Shown in pieces: positions 1 through 7,824 of a stretch of DNA of 64,000 bases (positions are counted from its first letter, which is position 1; every line of letters begins with the position of its first letter). Under the pieces are notes generated by a model. The model was given only the letters and a program-made list of their open reading frames with translations. It was not told where the DNA came from and did no database searches. This stretch comes from Idiomarina sp. (lineage in GTDB: Bacteria; Pseudomonadota; Gammaproteobacteria; Enterobacterales; Alteromonadaceae), in the NCBI GenBank assembly GCA_020832105.1, contig JAFIFH010000029.1, forward strand, positions 21,820 through 85,819. The letters run 5' to 3'. The position numbers and the translations under genes are program-made.

Positions 1-670
1 CTTTTTTGATACGAACCAGAGACACAACGCCTTGATAGTTATCAAACCAGGAGTCGATAATCAATGCCTGTAGCGGCGCATCGTCGTCAGCTTCGGCTTC
101 CGGTGAAGGAATTTGGGTGACAATACGCTCCAGTACATCGGTTATACCTAAACCGGTTTTGGCTGAACACTGCACCGCATCGATGGCTTCAATACCGACA
201 ATGTCTTCAATTTCCTGCGCGACGCGCATGGCATCAGCCTGGGGCAGATCAATTTTGTTCAGCACCGGGACCACTTCCAGGTCCATCTCAATAGCCGTGT
301 AGCAGTTTGCCAGGGTCTGTGCTTCAACGCCCTGAGCTGCGTCAACCACCAGCAATGCCCCTTCACAACCCGCTAAACTGCGTGACACTTCATACGAGAA
401 GTCCACATGACCGGGGGTGTCGATGAAATTCAGCTGATAACGTTCACCGTCGTTGGCTTCATAATATAAAGTCACGCTTTGCGCTTTGATGGTAATACCG
501 CGCTCACGCTCGATATCCATTGAGTCAAGGACCTGCTCAGCCATTTCCCGCTCGGCCAAACCACCACAATGCTGGATCAGACGATCCGACAAGGTGGATT
601 TACCATGATCGATGTGAGCAATAACAGAAAAGTTACGAATATTCTTCTTGGCAATGCCTGGCTGGCTCAT
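1..670 (-). CDS. lepA: Elongation factor 4 (LepA), N-terminal part, cut by window edge
   Basis: Ribosome-associated translational GTPase that acts on stalled or mis-translocated ribosomes. The first 223 codons of a protein usually near 600 residues are present; the rest lies before position 1. The frame begins [19 protein letters not shown] and shows the G-domain motifs in order: the P-loop in [17 protein letters not shown] in switch I, DTPGHVDF, and NKIDLP. The ATG at 670 sits four bases after an AAGAGG ribosome binding site. It lies downstream of rpoE-rseABC on the same strand, the order seen in many gammaproteobacteria. A gap of about 150 bases separates it from rseC, so it may have its own promoter. 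Assignment is secure. Confidence 0.97.
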   Translation of the reverse strand, partial: MSQPGIAKKNIRNFSVIAHIDHGKSTLSDRLIQHCGGLAEREMAEQVLDSMDIERERGITIKAQSVTLYYEANDGERYQLNFIDTPGHVDFSYEVSRSLAGCEGALLVVDAAQGVEAQTLANCYTAIEMDLEVVPVLNKIDLPQADAMRVAQEIEDIVGIEAIDAVQCSAKTGLGITDVLERIVTQIPSPEAEADDDAPLQALIIDSWFDNYQGVVSLVRIKK

Positions 671-819
671 AAAACCTCTTATCAGAACCGCTAAATTCGT
701 TGCATCCTGGCTGCGCACACAGGCGCGGCCAGCATAGTGTTAACCGTGAATTTTACTCGCTTTTGCCTGTCCATACAATGAAAGTGTGGCAAAAGCGCGC
801 CTGGGGATAGGTAGGGTTG

Positions 820-1260
820 TCAGGATGGGTCGGGCAGATGACTCACTTTGAGCAGGCGCTGAACTTGCACATCTTTATATTTCATCATCGCTTTGAGAGC
901 GAAGAAACTTAAACCGAAGCCTGCGCCACCCAACGCAATGGACAGGCCTTCATGGGCCGGTTGCAACCAACTACCGAGGGCTGCGCCAGCGAGCAACGCA
1001 ACCAATGGCAACAGGTACAGCGCCAACGCATAGCGTGTCAAGGTAGTTTCCGGAAGTTCCAGCTGTATGCTCTGCCCAAGGGTATAGGGTTCAGTGCTGG
1101 TAATGCTGAATTGACCACGCCGGTTAGGCAATGCCCGGGACAAAATACCGGCACCACAGGTACTGCGTTTGGCGCAACCAGAACAGCCACTCTTCAGCTC
1201 GGTGCTCAACTCAATGGTGTCACCGTCGATAGCTGTTACTGTAGCAATTTCACGGACCAT
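820..1260 (-). CDS. rseC: RseC, SoxR-reducing / sigma-E regulatory membrane protein
   Basis: Inner-membrane protein of the RseC/MucC family, 146 residues. In E. coli it is linked to reduction of SoxR's Fe-S cluster and mildly to sigma-E control. The N-terminal part carries the family's cysteine cluster (CSGCAKRSTCG, about residues 26-36). Two hydrophobic segments follow at about residues 78-98 and 105-125. It starts 11 bases after the rseB stop, so it is co-transcribed as the last gene of the rpoE-rseA-rseB-rseC operon. Family and position agree; the exact biochemical role is known only from relatives. Confidence 0.93.
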   Translation of the reverse strand: MVREIATVTAIDGDTIELSTELKSGCSGCAKRSTCGAGILSRALPNRRGQFSITSTEPYTLGQSIQLELPETTLTRYALALYLLPLVALLAGAALGSWLQPAHEGLSIALGGAGFGLSFFALKAMMKYKDVQVQRLLKVSHLPDPS

Positions 1261-1271
1261 ACCATTCCTAA

Positions 1272-2255
1272 TTAATTTGCCGGCCGCACCGACTGTGCGA
1301 TACGTTCGATGGTGGCCAGTGGCAGCTCACCCACCACCGTCACCTGATGCTCATTCAGGCGCGTTGAATAAAGTGATTCGGCGCCTTCTATTTGCATCGA
1401 CTGCGACGCCGGCGTGCGCTCGCTAATATATACCGACACTTTTGCCAGTCCGTCAGAATAAAGATAGTAATCCGCATGCTTACCGGTCACCGCCATACGA
1501 TGACTATTGGAGCGAATCATGTCAAACCCCTGCGGTAGCCAACCAATATTCCATGCGCCACGCACCGGGCTGCGATTGGAGTAATCTTCAATCAACGGTG
1601 GCCGAGCCACTTCTTTGAGTTCACGCAGATTGTCCATGAAATCTTCGCTGATAAACAGGCTGGTCAACTGTACTTGTTCCAGTATGTCACCTTCCATCGA
1701 CAGCGTAGCGCTGCGCAACAGCATGCCGCTATCACGATCAATCCACACCGAGTAGCCGTAACGTTGACGGTCCCGGGCGACCAGGCGAATATGTTGTGCC
1801 GGGCGATCCATAATCCGGCCGCCACCCACGGAAACTACATGGTAAGCATTGCTAATGCGTGAAAATGGGTAGAAAAAACCAGCAGGTATTGGCCCACTCA
1901 GGACGCTGGTTCGCATACTGTAGGGGGTACCCAGGGAATGGTAATACGAGACGTGATTGTTGTGGCGCAGGGCTCGATACTCAGGGCCGTTCATGCCCGA
2001 CAGGAGCTCAACTTCCTCACCACTTTCACTGACACCATGAAGCCATCGGTAGGGTTCGATTCGCTCGCCGCGAACATGCACAAAGGAAGCGTCAAAATTG
2101 AGCTGACGCAACGCTTGTTGCATCCGATCAAACCAGTGCGAGCCCTGGCTGAGATCATTTTCTTCAACCTGTGGCTGTTGTGACTGGACAGAGCCAGACA
2201 TCATCAACAGGGTCAGTGTCAACAGGCTGGCTGCAAGGCGTACTACATGACTCAT
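1272..2255 (-). CDS. rseB: RseB, periplasmic sensor of the sigma-E pathway
   Basis: Periplasmic MucB/RseB family protein, 327 residues, close to the usual length. It binds the periplasmic part of RseA, protects it from DegS cleavage, and releases it on sensing mislocalised lipoprotein or LPS. A signal peptide is visible (hydrophobic core LAASLLTLTLLMMSGSVQS, cleavage near residue 25). The RseB fold begins with WFDRMQQALRQLNFDASFVH, and the C-terminal domain ends GELPLATIERIAQSVRP. It lies third in rpoE-rseA-rseB-rseC, 38 bases after rseA. Assignment is secure from family motifs and context. Confidence 0.95.
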   Translation of the reverse strand: MSHVVRLAASLLTLTLLMMSGSVQSQQPQVEENDLSQGSHWFDRMQQALRQLNFDASFVHVRGERIEPYRWLHGVSESGEEVELLSGMNGPEYRALRHNNHVSYYHSLGTPYSMRTSVLSGPIPAGFFYPFSRISNAYHVVSVGGGRIMDRPAQHIRLVARDRQRYGYSVWIDRDSGMLLRSATLSMEGDILEQVQLTSLFISEDFMDNLRELKEVARPPLIEDYSNRSPVRGAWNIGWLPQGFDMIRSNSHRMAVTGKHADYYLYSDGLAKVSVYISERTPASQSMQIEGAESLYSTRLNEHQVTVVGELPLATIERIAQSVRPAN

Positions 2256-2293
2256 GCTTGGCTTCCGCGCTGATTCAATATAACAAAATTAAC

Positions 2294-2914
2294 TTACCGC
2301 TGATGAGCGTCTGGCTGTTCATCTGCTTGCTCAGGCGAGTCTTCTTGCTGACTAAGTTGCGTTTGTTGCTGATGATCGACGAAGTAAGACTGGATATAAC
2401 GACGCTGATCAGTACCCTGAGTGTTCTCTTGCAACATCGGTGCTTCCTGAACAGCATTAAAGCTGACCGGGCTTGCCATACCGCTAAGCGGCGACGTTTC
2501 AAAGACAGGGTTGGCTGTTGGTGAGGGTTGCCCACCCGCTTCACTTGGGTCAAGCATGTAGTTATTCACCCCAATCACCGTGACTAAGGCCACGCTGGCT
2601 GCCACTGCAAGACTTGCTGCCGGGCGCCACCAGGAATCATTGGCAGCTGGTCTGGTCCAGCTGGAACCAGCCCGCTTCGCGGGTGCAACCACAACATTGT
2701 GGGCAGGTTCTGCAGCGACCTGGGCCGCAACTGCCGCGGATATGTCAATGGCCATGCCCGGTTGAGCTTCATTACGAATAATCGAACTGGCGAGTTGATA
2801 ACGCTGCAACCGCTCTCTCTGCGCATCGTCGGTAAGCATGCTATCAAGCACACTTGCATCCATGTCCTCACCGTCTACCAGTGCTGACAGATGTTCATTA
2901 TGCTTGTCAGTCAT
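2294..2914 (-). CDS. rseA: RseA, anti-sigma-E factor
   Basis: Single-span inner-membrane anti-sigma factor, 206 residues. The cytoplasmic N-terminal domain begins MTDKHNEHLSALVDGE, the typical opening of the RseA family, and binds sigma-E. One membrane span lies at about residues 105-122 (AASLAVAASVALVTVIG). The periplasmic tail is rich in Gln, Ser and Pro and would hold the DegS and RseB contact sites. RseA is destroyed stepwise by DegS, RseP and ClpXP in relatives; neither protease gene is in this window. It starts 18 bases after the rpoE stop, so it is co-transcribed with its target. Confidence 0.95.
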   Translation of the reverse strand: MTDKHNEHLSALVDGEDMDASVLDSMLTDDAQRERLQRYQLASSIIRNEAQPGMAIDISAAVAAQVAAEPAHNVVVAPAKRAGSSWTRPAANDSWWRPAASLAVAASVALVTVIGVNNYMLDPSEAGGQPSPTANPVFETSPLSGMASPVSFNAVQEAPMLQENTQGTDQRRYIQSYFVDHQQQTQLSQQEDSPEQADEQPDAHQR

Positions 2915-2932
2915 ATGCGTTTCCTCAAAATG

Positions 2933-3511
2933 TTAACCTTCTAAAAGGGGTTTCAATTTTTTATCGATAGCCTCACGTGCACGGAAAATACGTGAACGCA
3001 CGGTACCTATAGGACAGTCCATAGTCACTGCGATTTCTTCGTAACCCATCCCGTCCAATTCGCGCAACGTAATTGCCTGTTTGAGATCATCGGGCAGCGC
3101 GTTGATTGCTTCCAGCACCGTCGCTTTAATCTCGTCTGACAACATTTGGCTTTCGGGTGAGGCGATGTCTTTCAGACCATGACCGTCATCTAAAAATTCT
3201 GCTTCCTGAGCATCGATATCCGAGCCAGGTGGTTTGCGACTGCGTGACACCAGATAATTCTTCGCGGTATTCACTGCAATTCGGTATAACCAGGTGTAAA
3301 ACGCGCTCTCACCACGAAAATTTGGCAGTGCCCGGTAAGCCTTAATAAAAGCTTCCTGGGCCACATCAGGCACATCGCCCTGCTGCTTAACGTAGCGGGA
3401 AATCAGACTCATGATCTTATGCTGGTACTTCTTTACCAGAATATCAAAAGCGGCCTGATCACCTTGTTGCACGCGCTCTACAAGTTGTTGATCTATATCC
3501 TGTTCGCTCAT
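2933..3511 (-). CDS. rpoE: RNA polymerase sigma-E factor
   Basis: Extracytoplasmic-function sigma factor, 192 residues against 191 in E. coli. Region 2 is clear (FDILVKKYQHKIMSLISRYV, then VAQEAFIKAYRALPNF and the -10 recognition segment FYTWLYRIAVNTAKNYLV). Region 4 is also clear (ALPDDLKQAITLRELDGM, GYEEIAVTMDCPIGTVRSRI). It directs transcription of outer-membrane biogenesis and periplasmic quality-control genes when released from RseA. The ATG at 3511 follows GGGAGAG by nine bases. It heads the rpoE-rseABC operon and is divergent from nadB. A sigma-E-type promoter lies about 70 bases upstream. Confidence 0.97.
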   Translation of the reverse strand: MSEQDIDQQLVERVQQGDQAAFDILVKKYQHKIMSLISRYVKQQGDVPDVAQEAFIKAYRALPNFRGESAFYTWLYRIAVNTAKNYLVSRSRKPPGSDIDAQEAEFLDDGHGLKDIASPESQMLSDEIKATVLEAINALPDDLKQAITLRELDGMGYEEIAVTMDCPIGTVRSRIFRAREAIDKKLKPLLEG

Positions 3512-3579
3512 CCGAGCCCACTCTCCCGTTCCCTTGCACGTACTGCTAAAAGTACTGGCTCGAGCTGCGTGTCACATAA

Positions 3580-3606
3580 CTAGACTCGTAGCTTTTCAAA
3601 AAGTTC
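3580..3606 (-). promoter_or_regulatory. Putative sigma-E-dependent promoter of rpoE
   Basis: On the reverse strand, GAACTT (3606-3601) is followed by 16 bases and then TCTAG (3584-3580), preceded by G. The sigma-E consensus is GGAACTT, about 16 bases, then GTCTAA. The match in both boxes and in spacing is close, and E. coli rpoE has an equivalent autoregulatory promoter in this position. It lies 69 bases before the rpoE start. Direct transcription evidence is lacking. Confidence 0.75.
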
Positions 3607-3667
3607 GCATTTATTACGCAAACAAGGGTAAAATTCTTATTCAATCAATACAACAGCTTTGGATACT

Positions 3668-5272
3668 ATGACATCTCATCAAGCGTACCACTGTGATGCG
3701 CTGATTATCGGTAGCGGCGCTGCCGGCTTATCATTGGCGTTAAAGCTCGCCCAGGACCTGAATGTAATCGTTTTAAGCAAAGGCCCGCTTGCCGAAGGTT
3801 CAACTTATTACGCCCAAGGTGGTATCGCCGCCGTCTTTGATGAAAATGATAGCATTGAATCCCATGTTGACGACACTTTAAAAGCAGGTGCGGGGTTGTG
3901 TGACAAAGACGCGGTCTTTTTTACTGCTTCGCGGGCTAAAGCTGCGCTCCACTGGTTGATTGAGCTTGGCACCCCCTTCGATCAAGAAACCAACGCCCTC
4001 GGCGAAGCCCGTTTTCACCTTACCCGCGAAGGCGGGCATAGCCACCGACGAATCTTACACGCCGCAGATGCCACAGGTAAAGCGGTGCAAACCACCTTAG
4101 TCGATCAGATTCATGACCATCCAAATATTCGTGTGTTTGAAGGCTTTAATGCGATTGACCTGATTGCTGGCGGTGAGGGCGACAACCGACGCTGCATTGG
4201 CGCTTATGTATGGAGTAATGAAGAACGCAGAGTTTTCACCATAGGTGCACCTTTTGTCACCCTGGCCACCGGCGGCGCAAGCAAAGTCTATCAGTACACC
4301 AGCAACCCAGATATTGCGTCAGGTGATGGCATCGCCATGGCATGGCGCGCTGGATGCCGGGTCGCTAATATGGAATTTAACCAGTTTCACCCAACCTGTC
4401 TGTTCCATCCAAAAGCACAGAACTTTCTACTCAGCGAGGCGTTAAGAGGTGAAGGGGCCATTTTACGTCGCCCCGACGGCAGCCCCTTTATGGGCGACTT
4501 CCACCCTGACAAGGAGCTCGCACCGCGAGACGTAGTCGCCCGCGCCATCGATTTTGAGATGAAGCGTTTAGGCGCGGATTGCATGTTCCTGGATATCTCC
4601 CATCAGGATCCGGAATTCATTCAACACCACTTTCCAACCATTTATCAGCGCTGTCTGGATCTTGGTATTGATATTACCAAGGAACCAATGCCGATAGTGC
4701 CTGCAGCGCATTATACCTGTGGCGGCGTGATCGCTGATAAACACGCACAAACCGATCTGCCTGGCTTGTATGCGATTGGCGAAGTCGCCTATACCGGGCT
4801 GCATGGTGCCAACCGGATGGCCAGCAACTCATTGCTGGAATGTGTGGTATATGCCCATGCCGCTGCTGAGCATATTATGCTCCAGCGGGATAAGGTGCGT
4901 ATTGCTGAGGCGCTGCCCATTTGGGACGAGAGCCAGGTCACCGACTCAGATGAAGAGGTGATTATTCAGCATAACTGGCATGAGCTGCGCTTATTTATGT
5001 GGGACTACGTCGGTATTGTGCGCACCAATAAGCGCCTGGCCCGGGCCGCTCGTCGCATTGAAATGCTGCAGCAGGAAATACATGAGTATTACTCGAATTT
5101 CCGCGTGACCAACAATCTGCTTGAGTTACGTAACCTGGTGCAGGTAGCTGAGCTGATTGTGCAGTGTGCGATGCAACGCCATGAGAGCCGTGGCTTGCAT
5201 TATAACCTTGATTACCCGAATCAGCTCGACGACCCCAAACCGACCATTATTGCGCCGTCCCGCAAGACTTAA
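3668..5272 (+). CDS. nadB: L-aspartate oxidase
   Basis: FAD enzyme oxidising L-aspartate to iminoaspartate, the first step of de novo NAD synthesis (NadB with NadA). From the ATG at 3668 it is 534 residues, the family length. Seen: the dinucleotide-binding motif [11 protein letters not shown] near the N-terminus, [13 protein letters not shown], the active-site block [26 protein letters not shown], and [17 protein letters not shown] near the C-terminal FAD contacts. A TTG three codons upstream is in frame, but the ATG gives the normal family N-terminus. It is divergent from rpoE, as in many gammaproteobacteria, and its last four bases overlap the end of convergent ygfX. Confidence 0.97.
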   Translation: MTSHQAYHCDALIIGSGAAGLSLALKLAQDLNVIVLSKGPLAEGSTYYAQGGIAAVFDENDSIESHVDDTLKAGAGLCDKDAVFFTASRAKAALHWLIELGTPFDQETNALGEARFHLTREGGHSHRRILHAADATGKAVQTTLVDQIHDHPNIRVFEGFNAIDLIAGGEGDNRRCIGAYVWSNEERRVFTIGAPFVTLATGGASKVYQYTSNPDIASGDGIAMAWRAGCRVANMEFNQFHPTCLFHPKAQNFLLSEALRGEGAILRRPDGSPFMGDFHPDKELAPRDVVARAIDFEMKRLGADCMFLDISHQDPEFIQHHFPTIYQRCLDLGIDITKEPMPIVPAAHYTCGGVIADKHAQTDLPGLYAIGEVAYTGLHGANRMASNSLLECVVYAHAAAEHIMLQRDKVRIAEALPIWDESQVTDSDEEVIIQHNWHELRLFMWDYVGIVRTNKRLARAARRIEMLQQEIHEYYSNFRVTNNLLELRNLVQVAELIVQCAMQRHESRGLHYNLDYPNQLDDPKPTIIAPSRKT

Positions 5273-5742
5273 GCTGTGGGCCTGGCGCCGGTAGAAACAT
5301 TCTGACAAACCCGATTCAGTCGGGTCCAGTGTTCGGGGGAGAGTTGATCTCGCACCACCCAGACCCAGTGGCATGGGTGCTGTTTGCTGTCGACGTTATC
5401 TGGGAAAGTTGTCAATGCGGGGCCAAGTTGCAGCGCAATGAGCCATGGCGTGCGCAGGCTGTGGTGAATTTGGAGCTGATTAAATTGACCAGCTTCGGTT
5501 ACCATTAAAGTGTGCGTTGCAGGCTGCTCCGGCGCTGGCAGGTAAGCCACCACCCAGCTTGCATACAGCAGCATTGGCCAGGGCCATAACCAGTCACCCC
5601 ACCAGCCACCTACCCCAATGAGACCAGTGACGTAAGCCACCACCCAGCCTGCATAACAAGCCAGGCTCAAGGCAGTCAAAAGCCGCAGGCGCTGAAGCCA
5701 GCGGGACTGATTAGCCTTGAGCGTCCAATGCTGGATAAGCAT
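5269..5742 (-). CDS. ygfX: YgfX/CptA-family membrane protein
   Basis: Small inner-membrane protein, 157 residues. Two close hydrophobic segments (about residues 22-42 and 48-68) are followed by a soluble tail of mixed beta character, the YgfX/CptA layout. Primary sequence similarity in this family is weak, so the call leans on layout and on position 30 bases after sdhE; the sdhE-ygfX pair is conserved. In E. coli the protein has been described as a toxin acting on cytoskeletal proteins, and in Serratia the pair affects flavinylation-linked traits. Which role applies here is unknown. The stop overlaps the nadB stop on the other strand. Confidence 0.7.
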   Translation of the reverse strand: MLIQHWTLKANQSRWLQRLRLLTALSLACYAGWVVAYVTGLIGVGGWWGDWLWPWPMLLYASWVVAYLPAPEQPATHTLMVTEAGQFNQLQIHHSLRTPWLIALQLGPALTTFPDNVDSKQHPCHWVWVVRDQLSPEHWTRLNRVCQNVSTGARPTA

Positions 5743-5772
5743 TAGAAATCGGCGCCAGGCGGGGCTTGCGGA

Positions 5773-6045
5773 CTAAACTTTAACCCTACTCAACATCAGC
5801 TTAACCATACCATCAAGCTCTTTATCGTCACAGGTCTGATGGCCCATAAACCAGGCAAACAGATCTGGATCATCACAGGTGATAAGGCGTCGGAAAACCG
5901 CTTTTTGCTGTTCATCAAGCTCGTCATATGCCTCTTCAACAAATGGCGCAAACAGGACATCAAGCTCCAGCATGCCGCGGCGGCACGCCCAGCGCAGTCG
6001 TTTCTTATCAATAAGCGCATCAGCTGATTGCTTTACCATTTCCAT
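5773..6045 (-). CDS. sdhE: SdhE, FAD assembly factor for succinate dehydrogenase
   Basis: Small cytoplasmic protein (90 residues from the ATG at 6045) of the YgfY/SdhE family that promotes covalent attachment of FAD to SdhA and FrdA. The hallmark RGxxE motif is present in ACRRGMLELDVL, and the tail has the typical DPDLFAWFMG segment. An AGAGG site six to seven bases upstream favours the ATG at 6045 over a GTG three codons earlier. It is divergent from ygfZ and upstream of ygfX, repeating the E. coli neighbourhood of these three genes. Confidence 0.93.
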   Translation of the reverse strand: MEMVKQSADALIDKKRLRWACRRGMLELDVLFAPFVEEAYDELDEQQKAVFRRLITCDDPDLFAWFMGHQTCDDKELDGMVKLMLSRVKV

Positions 6046-6253
6046 GCGAAACACCTCTTACTTTGCTCAAAGGAGCGCCTGACAAACTGCACACATGCGG
6101 ATCTAAGCTGCAGCGCCAATGACGTAAACCATACAGGTGTTATCTTAACACGTGATTTTGTTACCCTGCAGCTTGTTATTATGAAATATGTCCCCATCAT
6201 CAGGTTATCCGTTAAAACGTACAGTTAGACAGATATCAGGATGAGCGTGTTTT

Positions 6254-7129
6254 ATGAGTCTAAGTTACCAGCTTTCACAGCTTGCAATTATCAAAGTGAC
6301 CGGAGAGCAAGCTGCAGACTTCCTACAAGGTCAGCTCACTGCCGACGTAGTCAACCAGACTGCGGATAGCTGGCAGTTCGCCGGGCATTGTGATGCAAAA
6401 GGGAAACTCTGGGCGATTCATCGAGTCGTGAAAACATCGCCAGGGTTTTTACTGTTAACGGCACAATCCTGCGCTGCCGACAGCCTGGCGCAGCTGAAAA
6501 AGTTTGCGGTATTCAGTCAAGTTGATATCACCGATGTCAGTGCGCAATACACCGTCTCCTTCACGCCACTGAGTGCGCAATCAACGTCGCCTAATCAAGT
6601 TTCCAGCAACGCTGATGATGATGTCACCTTGCACCTGGAAAATGCCGAGCTCAGCCTGGCGCCTGCTGCGCAACCTCAGGTTGAAACCAACGATGCAGTA
6701 TGGCTGCGGTATGAGCTAGAGCATGGGGTTGCGCAATTGACCCCGGCGACCATTGGCGAATTTGTGCCGCAAATGGTGGGGCTTGATCGGTTAGGCGGCG
6801 TCAACTTTAAAAAAGGGTGCTATATCGGTCAGGAGACCGTGGCACGTATGCATTATTTAGGTCAAAATAAGCGTTTGCCCCGCCTGATGAGCGGTTTGGC
6901 GAGCGCAATACCCGCCCCTGGTGACACCCTGGAACGACAAATGGGGGACAACTGGCGGCGAGCGGGTGCAGTTCTTAACGCAGTGCGTTATGATAATGGC
7001 GAAGTTGCGGTGTTGGCCGTTCTGCCGGCAGATATCGAAGACAACGTAACGATTCGCATCAAGGGTGATGAGCAAAGTCAGCTGACTTTACACCCAAAAT
7101 TCGACAACCAGGAAATTTCAAATGAGTGA
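6254..7129 (+). CDS. ygfZ: YgfZ, folate-binding protein for Fe-S cluster maintenance
   Basis: Tetrahydrofolate-binding protein related to the T-protein of glycine cleavage. It is needed for activity of certain Fe-S enzymes such as MiaB-type proteins. Length is 291 residues. The signature KGCYIGQE lies at about residues 188-195 with its conserved cysteine, and the N-terminus (DFLQGQLTADV) is typical. The last eight bases overlap the start of the next gene, an FKBP isomerase, implying translational coupling. It is divergent from sdhE, leaving about 200 bases for promoters of both. Confidence 0.94.
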   Translation: MSLSYQLSQLAIIKVTGEQAADFLQGQLTADVVNQTADSWQFAGHCDAKGKLWAIHRVVKTSPGFLLLTAQSCAADSLAQLKKFAVFSQVDITDVSAQYTVSFTPLSAQSTSPNQVSSNADDDVTLHLENAELSLAPAAQPQVETNDAVWLRYELEHGVAQLTPATIGEFVPQMVGLDRLGGVNFKKGCYIGQETVARMHYLGQNKRLPRLMSGLASAIPAPGDTLERQMGDNWRRAGAVLNAVRYDNGEVAVLAVLPADIEDNVTIRIKGDEQSQLTLHPKFDNQEISNE

Positions 7130-7607
7130 AGCAATTACCGCAGATAAAGCCGTAACCATCCATTACGCTGTAAAAAACCCAGCTGGTGAGGTTTTAGACA
7201 AGTCCAGCGAAGAACAACCGTTAGCGTTCATCTTTGGCCGTGGCATGTTGATCCCAGGGTTAGAAAAAGCTTTGGAAGGCAAGACCGCGGGCGACACTTT
7301 CTCAACTGACGTCACTGCTGAAGAAGCATACGGTGAGCGTCATGACGGTCTGGTGCAAGCCGTGCCTCGCGAAATGTTTGGCGAGAATGAAGTTCAGCCT
7401 GGTATGCAATTCCGTGCCAGCACTGACCATGGCGAACAATCCGTACTTGTGGTTGAAGTCAACGAAGAAACCGTAACTGTTGATGGCAACCACCCGCTTG
7501 CAGGCGTAAACCTGAGCTTTGACGTAGAAGTTGTTGACGTGCGTGAAGCGACTGCCGAAGAACTTGACCATGGACACGTTCATGGCAAAGGTGGCGTTGA
7601 GCACTAA
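7122..7607 (+). CDS. FKBP-type peptidyl-prolyl isomerase, SlyD-like
   Basis: Peptidyl-prolyl cis-trans isomerase of the SlyD/FkpB class, 161 residues, predicted cytoplasmic as no signal peptide is seen. The FKBP half-domain VTIHYAVKNPAGEVLDKS and the flap-domain boundary FIFGRGMLIPGLEKALEG are followed by the inserted-flap segment, then FDVEVVDVREAT. The tail HGHVHGKGGVEH is histidine-rich but far shorter than the metal-binding tail of E. coli SlyD. It overlaps ygfZ by eight bases. The presence of a short metal-binding tail makes SlyD more likely than FkpB, but the symbol is left open. Confidence 0.88.
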   Translation: MSEAITADKAVTIHYAVKNPAGEVLDKSSEEQPLAFIFGRGMLIPGLEKALEGKTAGDTFSTDVTAEEAYGERHDGLVQAVPREMFGENEVQPGMQFRASTDHGEQSVLVVEVNEETVTVDGNHPLAGVNLSFDVEVVDVREATAEELDHGHVHGKGGVEH

Positions 7608-7686
7608 GCCGCCCGGCGTTAGCGCTCATTAAGATCCCAGGCGTACAGTAGACGATCCACTGGTACATTGCCTGGTAGATAAAAAA

Positions 7687-7717
7687 GAGGGTAGCTTTCG
7701 AGCTACCCTCTTTTTTT
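7687..7717. terminator. Intrinsic terminator after the ygfZ-FKBP unit
   Basis: Perfect 10-bp stem GAGGGTAGCT / AGCTACCCTC with a TTCG loop, followed by seven T. A run of six A precedes it, so it could also work on the reverse strand. It lies 79 bases after the FKBP stop. Confidence 0.92.
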
Positions 7718-7824
7718 ATGCCCTGGCGTATCAGTCGCTCGCAATCCGCCTTTAATCGCATTGACCTTGCATGAGCACTAAAATTGCCGCACTTTATATG
7801 CATCAATCACAACACAGGGAACAT

